In this document: piece by piece, positions 35,830 to 44,110 of the stretch
How positions within the stretch are numbered: position 1 is the stretch's first letter
Layout of the letters: every line of letters begins with the position of its first letter
Assembly: GCF_000223985.1 (NCBI RefSeq)
Contig: NZ_AFWV01000002.1
Location: forward strand, 258,501 to 322,500
Direction of reading: 5' to 3'
Origin: Thiocapsa marina 5811
GTDB lineage: Bacteria > Pseudomonadota > Gammaproteobacteria > Chromatiales > Chromatiaceae
DNA: 64,000 bases
Position numbers and translations under genes: made by a program
Notes under the pieces: model-generated
The model's input: only the letters and a program-made list of their open reading frames with translations
Databases searched by the model: none
What the model was told of the DNA's origin: nothing

Positions 35830-36120
35830 CGCGTCGTCACGCCTCGCCGAGCGGCCGCTCGGTCCTCGGAACAGGATGCTGTGGCTCTTCGCCGGCCTGC
35901 GGAGGCGCGAATAACGCTATCCGCCTGCCGGCGTCTTTCAAAACCCGGCTACGCTGCTGATCCGAGCCCAAGGGCGGACCACATATGGACAAGCGCCGTA
36001 GGGTGGACAAGCGCAGCGCAGTCCACCAGCTCCGGGCTCCGTCGACCGCGCTCGTTCACCCTGCCGTTGCATGAGCAAGGCCTGCGTACATTCCGCAATG
36101 ATAGTCCCATCCTGACCGAT
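35830..36120. other. Intergenic region with a palindromic repeat
   Basis: About 290 bp between two GGDEF-EAL genes. It contains the GTAGGGTGG-type repeat at 35998-36064; nothing else was recognised. Confidence 0.45.
35998..36064. repeat. Palindromic intergenic repeat (GTAGGGTGGACAAGCG type), copy 1
   Basis: It starts GTAGGGTGGACAAGCGCAGC, continues GCAGTCCACC, and ends CGCTCGTTCACCCTGC as an imperfect inverted repeat. Closely matches the copy at 62159-62236. Confidence 0.75.
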
Positions 36121-38502
36121 TCATGAACTGCTCGTGGCGTGTCGTGCCGCTCGAGTCAAGAGCCGAACGACCGCCTCCGGCGCAACCGGCGGGCTGAAGA
36201 GATAGCCCTGCGCACGTCGGCATCCGACCCCGATGAGAAAGCGGCGTTGTGCCTGTGTCTCGACCCCTTCGGCCAAGACCTCGAACCCGAGGCTGTTGCC
36301 GAGTGTCGTGATGGCGGTGACGATGGCTGCGCTGGCGGGGTCGTCCGGAAGCCCGCCGATAAAGCTCCGGTCGATCTTGAGTGTATCGAAGGGCAGCCCC
36401 TTGAGATAGGCGAGCGAGGAATAGCCGGTGCCGAAATCATCCATTGCCAATGCGATCCCCAGGTCCTTGAGATCGCCGAGGAGTTGCTGCGCGTCCTCGC
36501 GCAGATCCATGACGAAGGTCTCGGTGAGCTCGAGCTCGAGACGTTCCGCGCCCAGCCCGGTCTCGTGAAGGATGGATTCGAGCGTGCGTGCGAAATCGCT
36601 GCGCTGGATCTGAACACCGGAGACGTTCACGGCGATGCGCCCGAACGGGATCCCCGCGGCCTCCCATTCTCGGGCCTGGAGGCAGGCATGTCGCAACACC
36701 CAGGCGCCGAGCGGGATGATGAGTCCGGTTTCTTCGGCCAACCGAATGAAGCTGTCCGGCAGGACCATCCCGCGCTCGGGATGTTGCCAGCGCACCAAGA
36801 CCTCGAGCCCGGTCACCCGAGAGCTTGCGGTATCGACCAGCGGCTGATAGTGCAGTTGCAGCTCGTCGCGCTCGATCGCGCGGTTGAGCTCCGAGCTCAT
36901 GGTGACACGCTCGCGCGCATAGTCGGTCAGGCCGCGCGCATAGTGGCGGTAGGTATTGCCGCCGGCCTCGCGGGCTTGATAGAGGGCCGCATCGCAGTTC
37001 TGCATGAGCTCGGAGACATCGGTGCCGTCATCGGGATAGATGGCGATGCCGATGCTCGCGCTCATGAAGAGCTCCGAGCCATCCACCGTAAAGGTCTTGT
37101 TCAGGCTCTCCCGAATGCGCTCGGCCATCAGTGCGGCACGGGTATCGACGTCATCGTCGCCTTCGAGCAGCAAGGCGAGCTCGTCGCCGCTCATCCGTGC
37201 CACGGTCTCTTCGACGTGGGCCAGCAGGGTCACGCGCTTGGCCACCTCGCGCAGTGCGAGGTCGCCGACCGCGTGTCCGAGGCTGTCGTTGATGTGCCGG
37301 AAGCCGTCGATGTCGACCAGGAGCATGCCGACGCGGGCTCGGCTCGCGCCGGCGCGCAGCAGGGCCTGCTCCAAGTGGGTTCGGAACAGCAGCCGGTTGG
37401 GGAGGTCGGTGAGCGGGTCGCGGTGCGCCAGGCGCTCGATCTGCGCCTCGGAGCGCTTGACGTCGCTGAGATCCGAGAAGACGCCGACATAGTGTGTGGT
37501 TTGGCCCAGCTCCGAGCGCACGGCGTTGATGTTGACCCATTGCGGATAGATCTCGCCGTCCTTGCGGCGGTTCCAGACCTCGCCGCGCCAGTGTCCTCGA
37601 TCCAGCAGGGCCTGCCACATCTCCTCGTAGAAGGGCTGCTCGTGCCGTCCGGATTTGAGCAGGCTCGGGTTGCGACCCAGCACCTCCTCGGGGGGGTAGC
37701 CGTTGATCTCGGTGAAGGCCGGATTGACCGCGATGATCAACGGGGTCGTATCCGTGATGACCACGCCCTCGCTGGTGCTCTCGAAGACGGCGGCCGAGAG
37801 ACGTAGGCCCTCTTCGGCGGTCTTGCGCTCGGTGATGTCCTGAAAGGCGCCTTGCACATGGGCAATGCGGCCCGAGACGTCGCGAACCGCGGCACCGATG
37901 GTGCGGACCCAGACCCGCCGACCCTTCGCGGTGATGATCTGCAGCTCTTCGTCGTAACCGACACCCGCGCGCGCGCAGGCCGTGAAGACGCGCGTGATGC
38001 GCTCTCGCCACTCGGGCGCATAGTAAGAGATGCCGTCCTCCACGGGCACCACCGTGCCGGGCGGCACCTCGTGGATTCGGCAGACCTCGTCCGACCAGGT
38101 CACCCGGTTGGCGAGGAGGTCGACATCCCAAGCACCGATCCGTGCGAGGTCCGCGGCCATCCGCACCAGACGGTCGCGTTCATTTAGCCCGGCCTGCGCG
38201 AGCTTGTGCTCGGTGACATCGCGCAGGTAGACCACGAAGACCTCATCCCCGTCCATCGCCATCTCGACGCAGCGCATGTCCGCCGAGAGGATGCGGCCGG
38301 CGCATGGAATCTCGATCTCGGTCGGCTCGTCCGGGATGACGACAAAGCCGAAATCAGCGCCCAGTAGCGCTTGAACGGAACGACCGAAGAGAGACGCGGC
38401 AGCGTCGTTCGCGTATCGGATGACGCCCTGCCGGTCCAGCATCAGGATGGCGTCCGATGCCAGCGCAACGATTCGCTCGAAGTCAACGCGGCACGCGGCC
38501 AT
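36121..38502 (-). CDS. PAS-GGDEF-EAL protein translationally coupled to kaiB
   Basis: 793 residues from the ATG at 38502, which shares one base with the kaiB stop (TGATG). Three PAS domains (about 8-110, 120-230, 235-355) precede GGDEF (about 365-525) and EAL (about 535-785). The GGDEF signature is SGDEL, a degenerate form. The EAL half has EVLVRW in place of EALVRW but keeps NVSGVQ, DDFGTGYSSLAYL and EGVET, so phosphodiesterase activity is plausible. The first PAS binds no obvious cofactor. Position in a kaiC-kaiB operon suggests that it is an output or partner of the Kai proteins. That is inference. Confidence 0.87.
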   Translation of the reverse strand: MAACRVDFERIVALASDAILMLDRQGVIRYANDAAASLFGRSVQALLGADFGFVVIPDEPTEIEIPCAGRILSADMRCVEMAMDGDEVFVVYLRDVTEHKLAQAGLNERDRLVRMAADLARIGAWDVDLLANRVTWSDEVCRIHEVPPGTVVPVEDGISYYAPEWRERITRVFTACARAGVGYDEELQIITAKGRRVWVRTIGAAVRDVSGRIAHVQGAFQDITERKTAEEGLRLSAAVFESTSEGVVITDTTPLIIAVNPAFTEINGYPPEEVLGRNPSLLKSGRHEQPFYEEMWQALLDRGHWRGEVWNRRKDGEIYPQWVNINAVRSELGQTTHYVGVFSDLSDVKRSEAQIERLAHRDPLTDLPNRLLFRTHLEQALLRAGASRARVGMLLVDIDGFRHINDSLGHAVGDLALREVAKRVTLLAHVEETVARMSGDELALLLEGDDDVDTRAALMAERIRESLNKTFTVDGSELFMSASIGIAIYPDDGTDVSELMQNCDAALYQAREAGGNTYRHYARGLTDYARERVTMSSELNRAIERDELQLHYQPLVDTASSRVTGLEVLVRWQHPERGMVLPDSFIRLAEETGLIIPLGAWVLRHACLQAREWEAAGIPFGRIAVNVSGVQIQRSDFARTLESILHETGLGAERLELELTETFVMDLREDAQQLLGDLKDLGIALAMDDFGTGYSSLAYLKGLPFDTLKIDRSFIGGLPDDPASAAIVTAITTLGNSLGFEVLAEGVETQAQRRFLIGVGCRRAQGYLFSPPVAPEAVVRLLTRAARHATSSS

Positions 38503-38783
38503 CAATCGACCTTGAGATCGAGACCGATCAAGACCTTCTCTCGCTCGGAGAGATCGCCGACCACGCGTCGCATCGGAGGGGGCAGCTTCCTGATGACCAC
38601 GGGTGTGGCGAGGATGCGCTCGTCCTCGGCGAGCTGGGGACGCTTGAGGATGTCGATCACCTCGATCTGCAGGACCAGATCCGCGGTGGCGACCTCGACG
38701 GCGAGCTGCTCCAGATTGCGCACGGCCCGATCGGCAGCGGGCGTCCGACCGGCGATGTAGAGTCTCAAGAGATGGGTCGTCAT
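38502..38783 (-). CDS. kaiB: KaiB-family circadian clock protein
   Basis: 93 residues. The KaiB signature is clear: HLLRLYIAGRTPAADRAVRNL, VIDILKRPQLAEDERILATP, and LPPPMRRVVGDLSEREKVLIG. Cyanobacterial KaiB is a thioredoxin-like, fold-switching protein that binds KaiC. The gene overlaps kaiC by 4 nt (ATGA) and the following GGDEF-EAL gene by 1 nt. No kaiA is present, as in other non-cyanobacterial kaiBC loci. Confidence 0.95.
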   Translation of the reverse strand: MTTHLLRLYIAGRTPAADRAVRNLEQLAVEVATADLVLQIEVIDILKRPQLAEDERILATPVVIRKLPPPMRRVVGDLSEREKVLIGLDLKVD

Positions 38784-40519
38784 GCGCGGCCTCGTCCGAT
38801 CGCGGTCCGCGTGCGCTCGATGGCCGCAAGACGGCGCTCGATCTCGGCGGCCTGACGGTCGAGAGCGGCGGTCTTCACCTCGTGCTCGGCCCGCGCCAGG
38901 CGCTCGTTGGCGGCCTGGATCTCGCCCAGCTCGGCGCGCAACTGACGCGCGCGCTCGAGATCGAGATGGAGTTGGCTGATCGTCTCCTCGTCTTCCGTTT
39001 GACGCGCCATGCGCGCGGTGCCGTAGACGATGCCGCCCTCGCCGACATAGGGGTCGACGATCTGCAGCCCGTCGCGGCTCATTCGAAACTCCTTCACCTG
39101 ATCCGAGGTCGGCAGGCCGCGGGCCTTCACGACCGTGATCAGCCGGTTCATTTCGCCGTCGTTTTCGTGTCGGCGCAGCTTGATCCAGACATCGATGATG
39201 GAGGAGACATCCAGATGACTCACCCCGGAGCCGTCGTCGGCGAGCAGCTCGGTCGCGACCGTGGTGACGCCTTCCTCCTTGATCAGGTGGAGCAGGCGCA
39301 GCAACATCTCCTTGGCGACAGGGTCGCGGCTGCGCGCGGCCAAACCGCTGATCGGATCGAGGATGACGAGCGCCGGGCGATGTTGGCGGACCGAGCGGAT
39401 GGCGCGCATCAGATGCTCCTCCAGACCCAGCTCCACCGCGCGAACCGGCTGCAGCAGCAGGGCGCCGAGCCCGTCGACGGTGCCGCCGTCCGTGCGGTGA
39501 TAACGGGCGAGGTCGATGCCGAGACTGCGCTGGTTGCGGATCAGCTCGTCGAGGCTCTCCTCGAAACTGATGTAGAGGACCGACAGCCCGGCCTCGCACG
39601 CGGCGCGGGCAAAGCTGCACGCGATGCTGGTCTTGCCGGTGCCGGCCTGCCCGGACAGCAGTGTGATCGAGCCCAGGTAGGGGCCTTGGCCGCCGAGCAT
39701 CGCGTCCAGCCCGGAGATGCCGGTCGACAGACGCGTGTCGGACACCTTGGCGCTGAGAACGGAGCCGGTGATCGGAACCAGGAAGATCCCGCCGCGATCG
39801 AGCAGGAAGGGATACTCGTTGGAGCCGTGCGCGGCGCCGCGGCGTTTGACCACGCGCAGCACGCGCGTCATCACGCGGTTGCTGACCTCTTGGGTGAGGG
39901 CGATGACGCAATCGGCGATATAGTCCTCGAGTCCGTAGCGGGTGCTGAAGTCGGCATATTCGCCGACCGTGATGAGACAGGTCACGGCGCGCTCGCGGAT
40001 CCAGTCGAAGACATGCGTCAGCTCGCCGCGCAGGCTCGGCAGATCCGCGAAGCCCGTTTCCATGCCGTCGACGGCGTCCAGCACGAGACGTGTTGCGCCC
40101 AGACTGTCCAGCGCAAAGCCGATGCGGGCGAGGACGGCCGTCAGCTCGATGGTCTCGCCGACCTGCACCTCGTTGCGATCCGGGCGCATGTCCAGGATGC
40201 GCAAACGCCCTTCGGCCAGATAGCGCCGGGCGGGAAACCCGAAGCCCTCGGCATGACCGAGCAGGGCCTCGGGGGCCTCGTCGAAGGTGACGAAGACCGC
40301 GGTCTCGCCCGCCGCGATCCCCTGGCAGAGAAAGGTCAGCGCGATGACGGTCTTGCCGGTGCCGGCGGCGCCGCGCAGCAGGGTCGGGCGCCCGGCCGGG
40401 AGACCACCTTGAAGAATGAAGTCGAGCCCTTCGATGCCGGTGGCGATCGGGGGCTTGTGCATGGATTCCAAGGCCGAGTCCGATGCGGGGACGTCGGCGT
40501 TGGTCGGGAGTCTGGTCAT
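38780..40519 (-). CDS. kaiC: KaiC-family double-RecA ATPase/kinase with a C-terminal coiled coil
   Basis: 579 residues from ATG 40519, with AAGG five bases upstream. CI has Walker A GAAGTGKT (50-57) and the acidic pair D80-E81. CII has Walker A GQAGTGKT (290-297) and the acidic pair E320-E321. The segment equivalent to cyanobacterial Ser431-Thr432 reads SHLDVSSIID here, so the phosphosites would be two serines (439-440), with two extra residues before them. CI has D80 where cyanobacteria have Glu. Residues about 510-575 form a charged heptad-rich coiled coil, longer than the standard KaiC tail. It heads the kaiC-kaiB-GGDEF-EAL operon. Confidence 0.95.
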   Translation of the reverse strand: MTRLPTNADVPASDSALESMHKPPIATGIEGLDFILQGGLPAGRPTLLRGAAGTGKTVIALTFLCQGIAAGETAVFVTFDEAPEALLGHAEGFGFPARRYLAEGRLRILDMRPDRNEVQVGETIELTAVLARIGFALDSLGATRLVLDAVDGMETGFADLPSLRGELTHVFDWIRERAVTCLITVGEYADFSTRYGLEDYIADCVIALTQEVSNRVMTRVLRVVKRRGAAHGSNEYPFLLDRGGIFLVPITGSVLSAKVSDTRLSTGISGLDAMLGGQGPYLGSITLLSGQAGTGKTSIACSFARAACEAGLSVLYISFEESLDELIRNQRSLGIDLARYHRTDGGTVDGLGALLLQPVRAVELGLEEHLMRAIRSVRQHRPALVILDPISGLAARSRDPVAKEMLLRLLHLIKEEGVTTVATELLADDGSGVSHLDVSSIIDVWIKLRRHENDGEMNRLITVVKARGLPTSDQVKEFRMSRDGLQIVDPYVGEGGIVYGTARMARQTEDEETISQLHLDLERARQLRAELGEIQAANERLARAEHEVKTAALDRQAAEIERRLAAIERTRTAIGRGRA

Positions 40520-40562
40520 CTCGACCTTGGTTTCTCGTATCGTAGCGATGTTGATAGTCCGA

Positions 40563-40751
40563 TCAGCTTGGCTCGGGTTTGCGCGCCGCTGCCGTTTGGT
40601 CGGTCGGCACACGCACACCCTCCATTATGGACCAACTCTCCGGGAAGGCGGCTGCCGCCAAGGGTCGACCATACAGGTAACCCTGCCCTTCGTCACAGAA
40701 TTCCGTGCGCAGGACATCCGTGATCCACGCCATCGAAGAAGGCCAACGCAT
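40563..40751 (-). pseudogene. Remnant of an EAL-domain C-terminus
   Basis: The minus-strand frame carries CDEGQGYLYGRPLAAAAFPESW, of which CDEGQGYLYGRPLAA matches the conserved final strand of EAL domains. The rest of an EAL domain is absent upstream, where the CheW-like gene ends at 40755. It is a leftover fragment of a lost c-di-GMP gene lying between the chemosensory and kai genes. Confidence 0.6.
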
Positions 40752-40754
40752 CCT

Positions 40755-41249
40755 TTACTGGTGGATCATCCGAGGGGCCGTGCGTGCCTCGTTCGGGAAG
40801 CGCCGAGGGTCGAGCAGGATGGCGAGGTCGTCCGCGTTCGTCGTGGAGAGTGCGACCATGCCTCGCACGCAGGGCAGCGCGGACAGGGCCTCCATGAGTG
40901 CGGGCAGTGGATGGATCGCGTCGAACGGCACGTGCCGTAGCGAGATCGGCTCCCCGATGCGCATCCCTCCGGTCTGCGATGCGTCTTGCGCGGCGTCCCG
41001 CGGGCCGTTTCGAAACCGGAGCAGACGTTCGCGCGATCCATGCGTGTCGGGCGACGTCGCGGAGCGTGCGTGCGCGAGGCCGAGCAGATCGGCCAACGCG
41101 GGCGCCTGCACGTCCGGGGTCTCGGCGGGATCGGCGATGCCTCGGATCTGCTCGGAGTCAACGGCGAACCTCAGTGCGCCGAGGTTGAAGAGCACCAGAT
41201 CGATGCCGCCCTCGACGCGCGTGTCTTGCGCTTCGTCTGTGCGCGTCAT
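40755..41249 (-). CDS. CheW-like coupling protein (second)
   Basis: 164 residues from ATG 41249, five bases after the stop of the first cheW. It opens with a CheW fold start (IDLVLFNLGALRFAVDSEQIRGIAD) and ends LAILLDPRRFPNE. The middle is diverged. It probably serves as an alternative scaffold for the receptor-kinase array, or as a regulatory decoy. Last gene of the chemosensory operon. Confidence 0.7.
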   Translation of the reverse strand: MTRTDEAQDTRVEGGIDLVLFNLGALRFAVDSEQIRGIADPAETPDVQAPALADLLGLAHARSATSPDTHGSRERLLRFRNGPRDAAQDASQTGGMRIGEPISLRHVPFDAIHPLPALMEALSALPCVRGMVALSTTNADDLAILLDPRRFPNEARTAPRMIHQ

Positions 41250-41254
41250 CCGCG

Positions 41255-41803
41255 TCACCGCTGCTCGGGCAACAGGGTCTGAAACAGCCGATCCAGATCG
41301 AGCAGGATCACGATCTGTCCCTGATGCTCGAACACCCCGGTTGCGAGCCCGCGCAGAGGCTCGGGCAGGCTGTCCGGCGGGGCTTGGATGGACTCCTCGG
41401 TCACGTCCAGCACGTCGACCACCCGATCGACCCGCAACCCGCTGCGCACCTGCGTGCCTTGGCCGAGCAGGATGGCCGAGCGACGGGCCGACGGCGCATG
41501 CGTCATGCCGAGCAGATCGCCGAGTCGGACCACCGAGGCGATATCGCCGCGGACATTGATGACGCCCTCCAACGCCGGCGGACAACCCGGGACGAAATGG
41601 ATGGTCGTAAGCGGGAGGATCTCCACCAGCACGCGCGCGGGCAAGGCCAGCGGCGTCTCGCCGACGACGAAGATCACGAGCTTGACCTTGGCGGTCTCGA
41701 CCTCGAGGATCCGGGCGCCGGCTTCGCGCCGTCGATCCAGGATCATGTCCAGGGTGTCGCGCTCGGAGGGCTCGGCGTCTGGTTCGGTGCGCTCAAGATC
41801 CAT
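41255..41803 (-). CDS. cheW: CheW chemosensory coupling protein
   Basis: 182 residues. After a polar N-terminus of about 40 residues the CheW domain is evident (KLVIFVVGETPLALPARVLVEIL, GVINVRGDIASVVRLGDLLG, GVFEHQGQIVILLDLDRLF). It should link the MCP to the hybrid CheA. The start overlaps the end of the GGDEF regulator by 11 nt. Confidence 0.88.
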   Translation of the reverse strand: MDLERTEPDAEPSERDTLDMILDRRREAGARILEVETAKVKLVIFVVGETPLALPARVLVEILPLTTIHFVPGCPPALEGVINVRGDIASVVRLGDLLGMTHAPSARRSAILLGQGTQVRSGLRVDRVVDVLDVTEESIQAPPDSLPEPLRGLATGVFEHQGQIVILLDLDRLFQTLLPEQR

Positions 41804-43592
41804 CGGATGTCTCCGCCGAGTCGGGCGATTGCTCGGGTAGCGCGTCTTGCTCGGTCGCGATCTCGACCCGATTGCGACCGCCCTTTTTGGCCCGGTAAAG
41901 CGCCCGATCCGCGGCCTCGGTCAGGGCGTCGGGGGTGGCGAAGGTCGGAAAGTCCGACACCCCGACGCTGAAGGTGCAGTGGAACTCTTGTCCGTCCGAG
42001 AAGAAGGTCACGTTGGAGAAGCTGGTGCGCAATGCATCGAGGATGCGCTTGGCCGGCTCGACGCCCGCGCCGTTGAGGACCACCGCGAACTCCTCCCCGC
42101 CGTAGCGACCGACCAGGTCGTCCTCGCGCAGGCGCATGCGCAGCGTCCGGCTCAGCGCCATGAGAACCTGGTCGCCGGTCGGATGGCCGTAGGTGTCGTT
42201 GACCGATTTGAAGTGATCGACGTCGATCATGGCGAAGCACAGGGAGGTCCCGCCCCGGCGCGCATTCGCCACTGCGACCTCGAGAAACTGCATGATGGCG
42301 TTGTGGTTGAAGAGCCCGGTCAGACCGTCGCGGACCATCAGCGAGTGCAGGATGCGCATCCGCTCGGCCCGCAGAGCAACCTCGGCGACGAGTCGCGCCG
42401 GCTCGATCGGCTTGGTCAGGAAGCCGTCGGCACCGACCGCGAGCGCCTTGTGCTGGCGCTCCACGTCGGTCTCGGAGGAGACATAGATGATCGGCAGGCT
42501 GACGTGCCCCGGGATCTGGCGCAGGATCCGCGACAGCTCCGGACCCGAACAGTCCGGCATGTACATGTCCATCAGCACCAGGTCTGCATCGAAGGTGTCG
42601 AGCAGACTCAGCACCTGCTCCGGGTTGCTCACCGCTTTGGCGACCATGCCGGCCTCTTCCAGGACCGTGGCGTGGAACTGGGCCAGCTCGCGGTCGTCGT
42701 CCACCACCAGGACGTTGATGGGCTCGGGCGGATGCGGGTTGGTGAGCGCATCGAGGAATTCCAGCAGCTCGACCGTCTTGATCGGCTTGGTGCAGTAGGC
42801 ACTGCCGCCGGCACGCACCGCCTGAAGGCGACCCTCGAAGTCGTCGCGACAGGAGATGAAGATGCAGGGGATCGTCTCCTGCTCTGCGCTCCGGAGCTCG
42901 GCCAGCATCTTCGGCCCTGCGTTCTCGTCCTCCGGGAAGACGATGTCGAGGATGATCGCCGCCGGGCGTTCGCTCTCGACCGCCGTGCGCAGGTCGGCGA
43001 GGGTCGTGAAGGCCCGCACGCGATAGCCGAAACAGCCGAGCTGACCGGCCAGTTGCGCGGCAAGATCCGGGTCGTCGTCGCAGAGATAGACCATCCGCTG
43101 ACTGCGATCGGCAGGTTGTCCGGGGTGTGCGTCGGGCGCTTGTCCGGGTGCGGGTTCGGGCCGGGACTGCGGCCCGGGCAGCTCGAATCCGGGAGCCGTG
43201 TCCGGATCCGCCTGGACATCGGCGGCGAGCGCCAACGCGTCCAGATCGTCCAACAGACACGCGAGCTCGGCCGGCAGTGTCGGCTCGACGTGACCGCCCG
43301 AGTCCATGGCCCGGCGCACGGCCTGCTCGGCGGTTCTGGCGGCGTCTCCGATCTGTCGAAAGCCGAAGGTGGCGCCTGATCCCTTCAAGGTGTGGAACAG
43401 GACGTAGAGTGCGTCGAGCCGCGCGTGCTCGATCTCGCCCGCGCGCAGCTCGGCGACGGCGCGGCGCGCATCGGCAAGACGCCCGGGCAGCTGGGACAAA
43501 AAGGACGCGCGCAGGCGCGCCTTGCGGCTCTGAAAGGATTCGGCCTTGTCCGGCGCGGCGGGCTTGGGGGCCTTGTCCCGTTCGGCGTCCAT
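41793..43592 (-). CDS. Hpt-REC-REC-GGDEF response regulator, diguanylate cyclase output of the chemosensory operon
   Basis: 599 residues. An Hpt domain comes first (FHTLKGSG, His67), then REC1 (about 167-285, phospho-Asp D216), REC2 (about 293-408, D342, with SSE and TKP switch residues) and GGDEF (about 420-585). The active-site motif is GGEEF (498-502) with an RxxD inhibitory site (REDD, 489-492) five residues before it, as in PleD. It is therefore a likely active, product-inhibited c-di-GMP synthase controlled by phosphorylation. It is analogous to WspR but with extra Hpt and REC domains. Next to cheW and cheA. Confidence 0.92.
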   Translation of the reverse strand: MDAERDKAPKPAAPDKAESFQSRKARLRASFLSQLPGRLADARRAVAELRAGEIEHARLDALYVLFHTLKGSGATFGFRQIGDAARTAEQAVRRAMDSGGHVEPTLPAELACLLDDLDALALAADVQADPDTAPGFELPGPQSRPEPAPGQAPDAHPGQPADRSQRMVYLCDDDPDLAAQLAGQLGCFGYRVRAFTTLADLRTAVESERPAAIILDIVFPEDENAGPKMLAELRSAEQETIPCIFISCRDDFEGRLQAVRAGGSAYCTKPIKTVELLEFLDALTNPHPPEPINVLVVDDDRELAQFHATVLEEAGMVAKAVSNPEQVLSLLDTFDADLVLMDMYMPDCSGPELSRILRQIPGHVSLPIIYVSSETDVERQHKALAVGADGFLTKPIEPARLVAEVALRAERMRILHSLMVRDGLTGLFNHNAIMQFLEVAVANARRGGTSLCFAMIDVDHFKSVNDTYGHPTGDQVLMALSRTLRMRLREDDLVGRYGGEEFAVVLNGAGVEPAKRILDALRTSFSNVTFFSDGQEFHCTFSVGVSDFPTFATPDALTEAADRALYRAKKGGRNRVEIATEQDALPEQSPDSAETSDGS

Positions 43593-43610
43593 CGTTTTCG
43601 CGCGACCTCG

Positions 43611-43961
43611 TTAGAGTCCGGCGACGGCCGCCGGCAATGTGACCTCGAGCGACGCATCCTTCGTCAGGCAGGCGGCAAGGCCGGGGACCTGCTCGCGCAG
43701 CGGCTCCGGGTCGTCACCGGTGAGGAGGACGAAGGGGATCGGGATGCCCCGATCGCGCATCTCCCGAAACAGGTCCAAGCCGCTCGAGAGCGGCATGTGC
43801 ATGTCCGAGATGACAAGCTCGAATCGCTCGTGTTCCTCGCCGAGTGCGTCGAGTGCCTCCACGCCGCTCTCCACGAGCTTACAGTCGTGTCCTTCCGCAT
43901 CCAGAATGGCCTCGGCCATCGCTCCGGCGAAGGGATCATCGTCGACGATCAAGATACGCAT
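43611..43961 (-). CDS. Single-domain response regulator (CheY-like)
   Basis: 116 residues from ATG 43961. Receiver motifs are ILIVDDDPFA and the phospho-Asp in LVISDMHMPLSSG; the T is in LLTGDD and the K in CLTKD. No output domain. It probably relays or drains phosphate from the adjacent hybrid CheA. Confidence 0.88.
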   Translation of the reverse strand: MRILIVDDDPFAGAMAEAILDAEGHDCKLVESGVEALDALGEEHERFELVISDMHMPLSSGLDLFREMRDRGIPIPFVLLTGDDPEPLREQVPGLAACLTKDASLEVTLPAAVAGL

Positions 43962-44110
43962 GACAAACGGTCCTCGGTAACGTGTCGGAAATAAGTCGAG
44001 CATCGAAACAAATCGCTGTCGATTACGACAACGACAGCCGTGGCAAAGGAGCGCTCCCGTCGAGAGTTGTTTCAATCATTTTTGAACCGTTCCTCATCGG
44101 CTGTGTGTGA

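Noticed and set aside
38780-40519. KaiC as a RadA or DnaB-type ATPase
   Set aside because: Two RecA domains in tandem with SHL-SSIID phosphosite region and adjacent kaiB identify KaiC; RadA has a zinc finger and Lon-like domain, which are absent.
38882-40723. 613-codon plus-strand frame over kaiC
   Set aside because: It is antisense to kaiC, whose Walker motifs are unmistakable. The plus frame has no recognisable family.
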